Part shown: in pieces, positions 56,550 to 63,536 of the stretch | Layout: each line of letters begins with the position of its first letter | Position numbering within the stretch: position 1 is the stretch's first letter | NCBI RefSeq assembly: GCF_003003215.1 | Contig: NZ_PVUF01000011.1 | Location: 57,365 to 121,364 of the forward strand | Origin: Tritonibacter scottomollicae | Lineage (GTDB): Bacteria; Pseudomonadota; Alphaproteobacteria; Rhodobacterales; Rhodobacteraceae | DNA length: 64,000 bases | Direction of reading: 5' to 3' | Notes under the pieces: model-generated | Told to the model about the DNA's origin: nothing | Database searches by the model: none | The model's input: the letters and a program-made list of their open reading frames with translations, nothing else | Position numbers and translations under genes: made by a program

Positions 56550-56789
56550 ATGTCGACGTTCATCCTGACCTTCGGACTGTTCCTGATCGTGATGCTGGGC
56601 ATGGCCTTCGGCGTTCTGTTCAGTGGCCGCACCATCAAAGGCAGCTGCGGCGGATTGAACGCGATTTCAGATGCGGATCAATGCGTGGTCTGCAAAAAGG
56701 ACATCGACCCCGACAGCCCCTTGCGCGAACGTCTGGCGTGCCCGCGTGCGCGTAAGATGCTCGAAGACATGGAGCGCGAGGAGGGCTGA
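56550..56789 (+). CDS. nqrM: Na+-NQR maturation protein NqrM
   Basis: This 79-residue protein has an N-terminal membrane segment (TFILTFGLFLIVMLGMAFGV) and a cysteine-rich cytoplasmic part: KGSCGGLN, DQCVVCKK and RLACPRARK. This pattern is characteristic of NqrM, needed for insertion of iron into the NqrD/NqrE site. It follows apbE by 40 bases on the same transcript and ends at a strong terminator. Confidence 0.93.
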   Translation: MSTFILTFGLFLIVMLGMAFGVLFSGRTIKGSCGGLNAISDADQCVVCKKDIDPDSPLRERLACPRARKMLEDMEREEG

Positions 56790-56820
56790 CGCCTCTATCG
56801 CATGACGTTGTTTTGACATG

Positions 56821-56851
56821 AACCTGCTGCCTCCGTGGTGGCAGGTTTTTT
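56821..56851 (+). terminator. Rho-independent terminator of apbE-nqrM
   Basis: AACCTGC and GCAGGTT close a hairpin with extra inner pairing, followed by TTTT, TG and a further T-run. This is the clearest intrinsic terminator in the window. Confidence 0.9.
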
Positions 56852-57163
56852 GTATTTTTCCATAGGGTTGTCGTCTCAGTCGGCCAAATTGGACCAAAGA
56901 TATCCGGTGCCACGAGGCCGGCCTGGGTGGTGCTGAATCTGACGTGAACCATGCGTTCACGCGGGATCAGTTGCATCCGCTGATGCGAGGGTGTTGGGAC
57001 GACGGTGCGGCACCCGGCAGCCTGCCTCCAAGAGGCCGTGCGGAGGCCGCGCACGCACGCGCACCACCCACCAATCCCTGCAAAAATCGGAACAACGCGC
57101 GGTCGTGATGGTTATCCAAGTGTCCCGCGTCGAAACGGCGCACTCTCAACCGGAGGCCCAATC
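56852..57163. other. Gene-free stretch before the small stress-type genes
   Basis: I see no supported gene in about 310 bases. Near the right end it holds a GGAAC-N16-GGTT promoter candidate; the remainder is unremarkable GC-rich sequence. Confidence 0.5.
57089..57113 (+). promoter_or_regulatory. EcfG-type promoter candidate for the PMP3 gene
   Basis: GGAAC, 16 bases, GGTT: one mismatch to GGAAC-N16-CGTT, the alphaproteobacterial general stress sigma factor pattern. It ends 50 bases before the start of the PMP3-family gene. Confidence 0.5.
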
Positions 57164-57322
57164 ATGGATCTTGTCCGCATCATTCTATCTATTCTTCTGC
57201 CCCCTCTGGGTGTCTTTTTGCAAGTTGGCCTGAAGGGGCACTTCTGGCTCAACATCCTGCTGACCTTGCTGGGCTACATCCCGGGCGTCGTGCATGCCGT
57301 CTGGATCATCGCGCGGAGATAA
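57164..57322 (+). CDS. PMP3/YqaE-family small membrane protein
   Basis: This 52-residue protein with two membrane helices starts at ATG 57164 after CCGGAGG. LSILLPPLGVFLQVGLKGHF and LLGYIPGVVHAVWIIARR match the PMP3/YqaE family, often induced by salt or membrane stress. An upstream in-frame extension has no support. Four bases separate it from the DUF4112 gene. Confidence 0.92.
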   Translation: MDLVRIILSILLPPLGVFLQVGLKGHFWLNILLTLLGYIPGVVHAVWIIARR

Positions 57323-57326
57323 TTCG

Positions 57327-57773
57327 ATGGCGAGCCTGGATCATTCCCATCCGACCAAGCCCATGCGCCGCCGTCGCACCGATGCTGAAATCACCGCCGA
57401 AGTGGCGCGGCTCGAAAACTTGGCCAAGACGCTGGATGCGCGGTTTCGTATTCCCCTGACGGGGTTTCGGGTCGGGCTCGACGGCCTGATCGGGTTGATC
57501 CCGGGCGTTGGTGACACGCTGGCGGCTCTGCCGTCGGCCTATCTGATTACGCGAGGATGGCAGCTGGGGGCGAAGAAGCGCACACTTGCCCGGATGAGCG
57601 TAAACACCGGGCTGGACTGGATGCTCGGCAGCATTCCGATCGTCGGCGATCTGTTCGATATCGGTTTCAAGGGCAATCTGCGCAATGTGCGTCTCTTGCA
57701 GAGCGACTTGCGGAAGGGACAAACAGCCCACGCCGCGCAGGGCGGCATCGCAGCCGAAACGCATCGAGACTAG
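57327..57773 (+). CDS. DUF4112 membrane protein
   Basis: This 148-residue protein starts at ATG 57327 (GCGGAG upstream). After a basic N-terminus it has the family core LDARFRIPLTGFRVGLDGLI, GLIPGVGDTLAALPSAYLI and LDWMLGSIPIVGDLFDIGFK, with repeated Gly-Pro-Gly-Asp turns in membrane segments. This fits DUF4112; no biochemical role is known to me. It shares a transcript with the PMP3-family gene. Confidence 0.88.
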   Translation: MASLDHSHPTKPMRRRRTDAEITAEVARLENLAKTLDARFRIPLTGFRVGLDGLIGLIPGVGDTLAALPSAYLITRGWQLGAKKRTLARMSVNTGLDWMLGSIPIVGDLFDIGFKGNLRNVRLLQSDLRKGQTAHAAQGGIAAETHRD

Positions 57774-57798
57774 TTTTCGGTCCCAAATCGAAAAGAAA

Positions 57799-57823
57799 TG
57801 AACCAACCTGAGTTTCGAGCGTT
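57799..57823 (+). promoter_or_regulatory. Weak EcfG-type promoter candidate for the exchanger
   Basis: TGAAC, 16 bases, CGTT: one mismatch in the -35. It sits only eight bases before the exchanger's ATG, which would give an almost leaderless message, so this one is doubtful. Confidence 0.3.
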
Positions 57824-57831
57824 GCTGCTCC

Positions 57832-58860
57832 ATGTTTGTTGATCTTTCCACTCCGCTCCTGCTTGTGCTTTTTGCTGCGGCGGCACTCTGCATCCTTGCG
57901 GGCGGTGTGAAAATGACAGGTCAGGCCGATGTCATTGCCGACCGCACCGGGCTGGGCGAAGCGCTTATCGGTGGCGTACTGCTGGGCGCGGCGACATCTT
58001 TATCCGGCACGATCGTGTCGCTGACCTCGGCGCTCGACGGGCGCGCGTCACTGGCGTTTTCCAATGGCATCGGGGGCATCGCCGCGCAAACCGCCTTTCT
58101 TGCGCTGGCCGACATTCTGCATCGCAAGGTCAACCTCGAGCACGCCGCCGCCGACCTCGTCAATGTGTTTCAGGGCGCGCTTTTGATGTTCATGCTGGCG
58201 ATACCGCTTGCTGCGTGGCTGGGCCCCGATGTTGCAATTCTTGGCATCCACCCGGCCTCCTTCCTGCTTCTGGCGATCTACATCATGGGTATCTACGCCT
58301 CTGGTCAGGTGCGAAATGATCCAATGTGGACGGCGGTCGACACCGAAGAAACAGCGCCGGACGAGCCGGATGAGGAGGCGGATGAATTCCCTTCAACACC
58401 GAGACTCGCCGCAGCTTTCGGCGGGCTGATGCTGGTCATGGGGGGCGCTGGCTGGGTGATCGCGGGCACCGCGGGCGTGCTGACCGACAGGTTGGAGATG
58501 TCGGCCTCAGTCGTCGGTGCGCTGGTGACCGCTGTGGTGACCTCCTTGCCCGAACTCGTCACGACGCTCGCGGCTGTCCGGCGCGGTGCGCTGCAACTGG
58601 CGGTGGGCGGGATCATCGGCGGAAATATCTTCGACACGCTCTTTCTGGTGCTGGGCGACGCGGGCTATCGCGCCGGGTCCATCTACCATGCGATCGGCAA
58701 GGACGACGTCTTCTGGCTTGCTGTCGGGTTGATGATGACCGCCATTCTCACTCTGGGGCAGCTCTATCGCCAACGGCAGGGGCCGGCGAATATCGGTCTG
58801 GAAAGCATGGGTATTCTGGCGACATACGGCGCCGCGATTGCGATCCAGACCCTGCTCTGA
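57832..58860 (+). CDS. Sodium/calcium exchanger-family membrane protein (CaCA)
   Basis: This 342-residue protein has about ten membrane segments in two inverted halves, separated by an acidic loop (about 165-190, TEETAPDEPDEEADEFPSTP). The second half has the intact ion-binding repeat TSLPELVTTLAAVRRG followed by GGIIGGNIFDTLFLVLGD. The first-half equivalent reads ATSLSGTIVSLTSA, where the usual Pro-Glu is replaced by Ser-Gly. Transport may therefore differ from classical Na+/Ca2+ exchange. Cation transport is inferred from family. Confidence 0.82.
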   Translation: MFVDLSTPLLLVLFAAAALCILAGGVKMTGQADVIADRTGLGEALIGGVLLGAATSLSGTIVSLTSALDGRASLAFSNGIGGIAAQTAFLALADILHRKVNLEHAAADLVNVFQGALLMFMLAIPLAAWLGPDVAILGIHPASFLLLAIYIMGIYASGQVRNDPMWTAVDTEETAPDEPDEEADEFPSTPRLAAAFGGLMLVMGGAGWVIAGTAGVLTDRLEMSASVVGALVTAVVTSLPELVTTLAAVRRGALQLAVGGIIGGNIFDTLFLVLGDAGYRAGSIYHAIGKDDVFWLAVGLMMTAILTLGQLYRQRQGPANIGLESMGILATYGAAIAIQTLL

Positions 58861-58915
58861 GTGAGAGCCGCGCATTCGGAGTGCCGTCAGGCTGGCTTCA
58901 CCAGGCACGCGCAAT

Positions 58916-58940
58916 GGAACGTGATGCAGAGCAGGGCGTT
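58916..58940 (+). promoter_or_regulatory. EcfG-type promoter (exact) for exoD
   Basis: GGAAC-N16-CGTT with no mismatch, ending 33 bases before the ExoD start. This is the consensus for the PhyR/NepR-controlled sigma factor EcfG. Confidence 0.75.
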
Positions 58941-58973
58941 GGATAGATAGCCAACAGCACAAGGAACCGTTCA

Positions 58974-59579
58974 ATGTCCGACCCCGCGCAGACCACCAGT
59001 GTCAATCAGATCGTTGATCGTCTTGCCCGCCTTGCGGATCAGGATCGGGTTGCGGTGGCCAAGATCATCGAAGTGTTTGGCACGCAGTCCTTTCTGCCTG
59101 TCTTGATGGTGCCCGCGCTGTTGGTCGTGTCACCCCTAAGTGGTATTCCGCTTTTCTCGTCCCTCTGCGGGATCACCATCGCTGCGATCTCGTTGCAGAT
59201 GGTGGCGGGTCGAGAACATCTCTGGCTGCCGCAGTTCGTGGTCAAACGGTCACTGGAAGGCAAGCGTGCCCGTGAAGCGATCGACAAGCTCCAGGGAGTT
59301 GCCAGTTGGCTCGACAATCACTCTCGTGACCGGTTCCAGCCCTTGCTGCGCTGGCCGGGGCGTAAGCTCATTCAAACGCTGTGTCTGTTTTGCGGTGCCG
59401 CGATGCCATTTCTGGAAATTGTGCCCTTCTCATCGTCGATCCTTGGCACTGCGGTCTTGCTGTTTGCGACGTCTTTGCTGCTGAAAGACGGTCTTTTTGC
59501 GGTGTTTGGATTGGTCGCGATGTCGTCCGCGGCAGCTGTCCTGCTGACGGTCGCTGGATCCATCCAAGGCGCCATATAG
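58974..59579 (+). CDS. exoD: Exopolysaccharide synthesis protein ExoD
   Basis: This 201-residue membrane protein of the ExoD family has an N-terminal soluble stretch (VDRLARLADQDRVAVAKIIE) and then a hydrophobic core with PALLVVSPLSGIPLFSSLCG, a charged loop (RKLIQTLCLF boundary) and paired C-terminal helices. ExoD was linked to exopolysaccharide and alkali or stress tolerance in rhizobia; the exact function is unknown. A consensus stress promoter precedes it. Confidence 0.9.
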   Translation: MSDPAQTTSVNQIVDRLARLADQDRVAVAKIIEVFGTQSFLPVLMVPALLVVSPLSGIPLFSSLCGITIAAISLQMVAGREHLWLPQFVVKRSLEGKRAREAIDKLQGVASWLDNHSRDRFQPLLRWPGRKLIQTLCLFCGAAMPFLEIVPFSSSILGTAVLLFATSLLLKDGLFAVFGLVAMSSAAAVLLTVAGSIQGAI

Positions 59580-59621
59580 CGCGCTCGTCAGACTTCGCAC
59601 CCTGCCTCCAGAGTATCAGCT

Positions 59622-59646
59622 GGAACCTATGCGCGCGCCACGCGTT
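59622..59646 (+). promoter_or_regulatory. EcfG-type promoter (exact) for the 66-residue protein gene
   Basis: GGAAC-N16-CGTT without mismatch, ending 44 bases before the ATG at 59691, with a strong ribosome site AAAGGAGG between. Confidence 0.75.
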
Positions 59647-59690
59647 CTCCTTCTGAACGATCTTTTGCAAACACAAAGGAGGGTGTCTGA

Positions 59691-59891
59691 ATGAAATATG
59701 GTTGGAGATTTGTTTTTATACCGCTTTGGGTTCTTTGTATTTCAGGTGCCGCTTTGACGGCATTTCTGATTGCAGATTGGCTTGCATGGCAAGCGTTTGC
59801 GGTCGCCATTGCTATCGGCCTGATCGTTGGCGTGCCTGCGGGGCTATGGACCACTTTCAAGGTCCGACGTAATGATCCGGCTTGGTCGTGA
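59691..59891 (+). CDS. Small two-helix membrane protein, 66 residues
   Basis: The protein has two hydrophobic stretches (FVFIPLWVLCISGAALTAFL and AFAVAIAIGLIVGVPAGLW) and ends in a basic tail TTFKVRRNDPAWS. The AAAGGAGG ribosome site, own promoter and own terminator show it is a real, separately expressed gene. I do not recognise a family. Confidence 0.8.
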   Translation: MKYGWRFVFIPLWVLCISGAALTAFLIADWLAWQAFAVAIAIGLIVGVPAGLWTTFKVRRNDPAWS

Positions 59892-59914
59892 GTGAGCGAA
59901 GCACCTGAGACAAT

Positions 59915-59944
59915 AGCGCCCGTCGTTGAACAGCGACGGGCGCT
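59915..59944 (+). terminator. Terminator of the 66-residue protein gene
   Basis: AGCGCCCGTCG and CGACGGGCGCT form a perfect 11-bp stem with an 8-base loop, followed by TGTTGC. Confidence 0.75.
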
Positions 59945-60050
59945 TGTTGCATTGTAGGCTGCTTTGGCAGTGCGGCCATGTTTGGCCAGAACTAGACATG
60001 CCTCGTAGTCGAACTGGTGGCCGTTTTTCAGGGCTGCGCACGATCAGAAC

Positions 60051-60233
60051 TTACTTCACATGGTCAGGTTTCTGCTCGCGATCACCGCTGGCAAACTCCT
60101 CCAGCTGTTCTTCCGACATCGATTCATACATGTCACGAGCGGCGCCCTTCAGATCGTTCTTAGCCGTTTCTCCACGTTTGGCAGAGAGCGCAGCGCCGGC
60201 TGCCTTTTGTTGTGCTTTGGATTTTGCAGGCAT
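60051..60233 (-). CDS. DUF3008-family small protein
   Basis: This 60-residue, very charged, Lys/Ala/Glu-rich soluble protein begins MPAKSKAQQKAAGAALSAKR and ends SGDREQKPDHVK, matching DUF3008. Start 60233 follows GGAGGATC. The upstream extension in the same frame is rejected. Members often sit among alphaproteobacterial stress genes, but no function is established. I found no EcfG-type promoter here. Confidence 0.88.
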   Translation of the reverse strand: MPAKSKAQQKAAGAALSAKRGETAKNDLKGAARDMYESMSEEQLEEFASGDREQKPDHVK

Positions 60234-60356
60234 GTCTGATCCTCCGATTTTGGTATTGGGTTGAGATCCTAAGTTGGGTTTCAAGGCGCGATGGACACTC
60301 TGCGTGTCTTGCCTATGGCGTGGCCTGAGTGCGCGCGAGACCTGCATGTAGAGAGA

Positions 60357-60380
60357 GGGGGTGCGCCGTAGCGCACCCCC
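60357..60380. terminator. Hairpin between the PRC-barrel gene and the DUF3008 gene
   Basis: GGGGGTGCGC and GCGCACCCCC form a perfect 10-bp stem with loop CGTA, 43 bases past the PRC gene stop. No T-run follows on the minus strand. Confidence 0.55.
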
Positions 60381-60422
60381 CTTCAGCATATTCTGAAATG
60401 ATTCACCGGTCATGCCGGCGAC

Positions 60423-61346
60423 TTAGCTCTCATCCCAGGCCGGCATTGCCTCCAGCTGTTCTTCTGTGGCCTGTACATGCGCGCGCAGGTCGTCGCCTCC
60501 GACGCGGGTGATCTCAACTTGATCCACTTCCAGCGCGACTGCCTTTTCGCCGATGCCAAGGAACCCGCCCACGTCGAGAATGATCGCGTCCAATTTCCCT
60601 TCATCCGTCAGGGTGAGCTCGCTGACCTCGCCGACCCATTCGTCATTGGAGCCGTAGGCTGCGGCGCCCAGAAGCTCATCCGTGGTCATCTGCGCCAACT
60701 CTACATCGCGGGTCTGGCTTTCACGCTCTTGCTCCCACATGCGGGCGTCTTCGGTTTCGCTCGCTCGGTACCAACCTTGGTCTTCGGCGCGGGTTTCGTC
60801 AAAGTCCTCAGTTTGGTCGAACGTGGATTTCCCACCGGAATAGACCATGAAGAACGCGCCCTCATCGTCAGCATCCTCGACAAACTGGATTTGGTTCAGC
60901 GAGATGTGCTTTTCTGTCTCGCCCACGCCCAGAAAGCCGCCTGCATCGACGATCAGACCCTGAACCTCGCCATCGCGGCGCATCAGAACGTCTTCTACTT
61001 CGCCAACCATCTGCCAGTTGTTTTGAACATCGGACACGGCCCTCATATGGCCCGCAAACGACGTGTCATGGCTCTTGGTCTGCATGGGTTGCTCACCGGT
61101 TGCGGTGTTTGTGGCAGTGTCACTGGGCATCTTGGCGCCCGTCTCGGCGTCGCCCGAGCCCGACACTGCGTCCCCTGTTTCATCAGTGGGCATATAGATT
61201 TGGTGATCCAGCAGGTTGCTTACCTTGATCTCCATGCTTTGCATCTGATCATAGCCGTTGGTCTCTGCTTTGGACATCGTGTCCTCAGCCGCCACGGGCA
61301 GTGCGATCATGGTGGCGAGAGCGGTGGTTGTGAAAAGATGTTTCAT
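60423..61346 (-). CDS. Secreted protein with two PRC-barrel domains
   Basis: This 307-residue protein has a signal peptide (MKHLFTTTALATMIALPVAA, cut before EDTM). Two PRC-barrel repeats follow, around 105-165 (GEVEDVLMRRDGEVQGLIVD, GGFLGVGETEKHIS) and 230-285 (GEVSELTLTDEGKLDAIILD, GGFLGIGEKAVALE). The linkers are acidic. PRC barrels usually scaffold protein or membrane assembly; periplasmic placement here is inferred from the signal peptide. A GAAAC-N16-CGTT promoter candidate lies upstream. Confidence 0.87.
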   Translation of the reverse strand: MKHLFTTTALATMIALPVAAEDTMSKAETNGYDQMQSMEIKVSNLLDHQIYMPTDETGDAVSGSGDAETGAKMPSDTATNTATGEQPMQTKSHDTSFAGHMRAVSDVQNNWQMVGEVEDVLMRRDGEVQGLIVDAGGFLGVGETEKHISLNQIQFVEDADDEGAFFMVYSGGKSTFDQTEDFDETRAEDQGWYRASETEDARMWEQERESQTRDVELAQMTTDELLGAAAYGSNDEWVGEVSELTLTDEGKLDAIILDVGGFLGIGEKAVALEVDQVEITRVGGDDLRAHVQATEEQLEAMPAWDES

Positions 61347-61402
61347 AATTGGCTCCTCGTATCGTGTTACTCGGATACAGGGTGTTAGCCTGTCGATCAG
61401 TC

Positions 61403-61427
61403 AACGCATCGCGGGGGCCAGTGTTTC
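61403..61427 (-). promoter_or_regulatory. EcfG-type promoter candidate for the PRC-barrel gene
   Basis: Read on the minus strand: GAAAC, 16 bases, CGTT; one mismatch in the -35. It ends 56 bases upstream of the PRC gene start. Confidence 0.55.
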
Positions 61428-61626
61428 ATTGTCACAGAATTTTTTTGCAGTACCTTCAAATAGTATGTTCTAACAAAAGGATAGCGCGGTTCATCCGACC
61501 TGCTCTTCACCTCTGGCCTGAACCGTGCGGGTTGATCGTCATCGCCTGCGCTTCATCAGTGCGTCAGCCAGGCAGTGACCGACAAGCGCTGCGACGAAAA
61601 CTCTCTCAAGATCGCGGGTTTGTTAT

Positions 61627-61651
61627 GGAACGTTCAAAAGGGCACAGCGTT
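61627..61651 (+). promoter_or_regulatory. EcfG-type promoter (exact) for the small ORF-PLD unit
   Basis: GGAAC-N16-CGTT without mismatch, ending 79 bases before the 47-codon ORF that overlaps the phospholipase gene. Confidence 0.75.
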
Positions 61652-61730
61652 GGAACCTGTAAACAATTGCGCGGGTTTGAATGAACTAACCCCGTGTCAA
61701 AGGGCCCATCACCAAGAGGAGTAGACCCAA

Positions 61731-61874
61731 ATGATGGCGCAAGACCAGCCGGGATTGTTCGCATGGCAGTCCCGCCATTGCTCTGTCGCAGAGTGTTTTG
61801 ACTGCGCCATTCACCCGATTTTTCTCACCCCTAAGTCAGTCTGCGAGCTGCGCAAGAAAAAGGACCTGTCATGA
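61731..61874 (+). CDS. Small cysteine-containing ORF (47 residues) coupled to PLD gene
   Basis: The frame starts MMAQDQPGLFAWQSRHCSVA with AGGAG nine bases upstream and has four cysteines (residues 17, 22, 25, 38), including CFDC, then a basic tail RKKKDLS. Its TGA overlaps the phospholipase ATG (ATGA), the usual sign of translational coupling. I do not recognise it; the cysteine spacing could bind a metal, but that is speculation. Confidence 0.6.
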   Translation: MMAQDQPGLFAWQSRHCSVAECFDCAIHPIFLTPKSVCELRKKKDLS

Positions 61875-63436
61875 CGTGTTCCGAGGATGCAGCGCGAGTT
61901 CCGAGCGAAGGGGTGGAGATGCTGATGACCGCCGCCGAGGCCTTTCCGGAAATGGAGCGCGCCTTTCTCAACTCCCGGACCGAAGTATGGGCCAGTTTAC
62001 GGGTGTTTGACCTGCAGACCCGCTTGCGCAGTGAGGTCGGTCAACGGATCGGCTCGACGTGGGAGGATCTGATCATCTATGTCCTGCGCCGGGGCGTCAC
62101 ACTCAATATTATTGTGTCCGATTTCGATGCGGTGATGGCAAATCCGCTTCATGTTGGCACATGGCAGACGATGCGCCACCTGCGCGCCGCAGCTCTCCGT
62201 GCAGGTCCGGACGCGAAACTGAACCTCACCGCGGCGGCGCATCCTGCGCGGGTTGGGGGAATGTGGTGCGCGTTGTTCTGGCCTGCGGTACGCAGTCGTC
62301 TGAACGGCGTGCTGGAGGACCTCAACCAGCTTGAACCTGCCGAGCAGGACCAGCGTCTGGCCGAAATGCCGGGTCTGGATGGCTATGTGCGACGCGACGG
62401 CAACGGGCGGCTTTGTGCGCGGCTCTTGCCGGTGCGTCCGCTCTTGCCTGCAACACACCACCAGAAAATCGCCGTTTTTGATCGCCAACGCCTATATATT
62501 GGCGGGTTGGATCTGGACGAGCGCCGGTTTGACGACACGGGACATCACCGGCGCCGTGATGAGACCTGGCAGGATGTGCAGCTGATGCTGGATGATCCCG
62601 AAATCGTGGCAGAGGGACAGGCGCATCTGGAGAGCTTCCTCGACATCTGCGCTGGCACCAAAGAGCCGCCAAAGCGCAAACACCTGCTGACCACCCTGTC
62701 GCGACCGCGCGACTGGCCGAACCATGTGCCGGGGCCGCGTCAGGTCGATGCGACCCTGAAGGAGACGCATCTGCGTCGAATCAGGGAGGCCAAGCATCTG
62801 ATCTATCTTGAATCGCAGTTCTTTCGGGACACGGAGCTTGCTGACGCTCTGGCAGAGGCCGCACGGGAGAAGCCCGACCTTGGCTTGGTCATGGTGCTTC
62901 CTGCCGCTCCCGAGGATGTGGCTTTTGACGGCAACACCGGATCAGACGCGCGATACGGCGAATATCTTCAGGCGCAATGCATCGCCAAGGTTCAGGATGC
63001 CTTTGGCGCACGGGCGGTGATCATGTCGCCGGTTCAGCCCGTGGCAATGGCCGGTGATGGACGTGACACGCTTGCGGGATCGCCGATCATCTATGTTCAT
63101 ACCAAGTTTTCCGTCTTTGATGATTGCCGCGCAATCCTGTCTTCTGCCAACCTGAACGGCCGGTCGATGACCTGGGATACCGAGGTGGGGGTGGAGCTGC
63201 GCCAAGCGGATACGGTGGCCGCCATGCGCGAGCAGGTCTACGGACACTGGCTGCAGATGGCCCCTCCGTCGCGGTTCCTGGACCCTGAACGCGCAGTCGA
63301 GGCTTGGCGCGCGCAGGCCGATGCGAACCTGGCCGCCTCCCCGGAAGAGCGCACAGGGTTTCTAGTGCCCTACGATCCTGCCCCGGCTGCAGAATTCGGA
63401 CGCCGGCTGCCTTTGGTGTCGCAAGCCATGGTGTGA
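61871..63436 (+). CDS. Phospholipase D-family protein
   Basis: This 521-residue protein has two HKD catalytic motifs: H197-x-K199 with D204 in HHQKIAVFDRQRLYIGGLDL and H410-x-K412 with D417 in YVHTKFSVFDDCRAILSSAN. Both halves of the active site are complete, so a phosphatidyltransferase or phospholipase reaction is expected. There is no signal peptide or long hydrophobic segment, so it is probably cytoplasmic or membrane-peripheral. Transcription from the stress-type promoter at 61627 would include the small ORF. Confidence 0.92.
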   Translation: MTCSEDAARVPSEGVEMLMTAAEAFPEMERAFLNSRTEVWASLRVFDLQTRLRSEVGQRIGSTWEDLIIYVLRRGVTLNIIVSDFDAVMANPLHVGTWQTMRHLRAAALRAGPDAKLNLTAAAHPARVGGMWCALFWPAVRSRLNGVLEDLNQLEPAEQDQRLAEMPGLDGYVRRDGNGRLCARLLPVRPLLPATHHQKIAVFDRQRLYIGGLDLDERRFDDTGHHRRRDETWQDVQLMLDDPEIVAEGQAHLESFLDICAGTKEPPKRKHLLTTLSRPRDWPNHVPGPRQVDATLKETHLRRIREAKHLIYLESQFFRDTELADALAEAAREKPDLGLVMVLPAAPEDVAFDGNTGSDARYGEYLQAQCIAKVQDAFGARAVIMSPVQPVAMAGDGRDTLAGSPIIYVHTKFSVFDDCRAILSSANLNGRSMTWDTEVGVELRQADTVAAMREQVYGHWLQMAPPSRFLDPERAVEAWRAQADANLAASPEERTGFLVPYDPAPAAEFGRRLPLVSQAMV

Positions 63437-63536
63437 CGCTTCGGTAGGTGCCGGGGGCGGCGCCGCGTGGAACGGTTGCGTTGAGCGTCAGCGTGCATGA
63501 CCCCACGCGGCAGCAGGTCAGGCCATGCCATTGGTC

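Larger units (their letters stand above)
61347..61730. other. Divergent promoter region, PRC gene / small ORF-PLD
   Basis: There is no supported gene in 384 bases. It carries one stress-type promoter for each direction (61403-61427 minus, 61627-61651 plus). A 111-residue plus-strand frame here shows no family features and no good ribosome site. Confidence 0.6.

Noticed and set aside
56635-57233. Short overlapping ORFs around the nqrM terminator
   Set aside because: They run through a strong intrinsic terminator or are antisense to nqrM; no features.
61349-61684. 111-codon plus-strand ORF in the PRC/PLD gap
   Set aside because: No ribosome site, unlike any family I know, and it would overlap both stress promoters.
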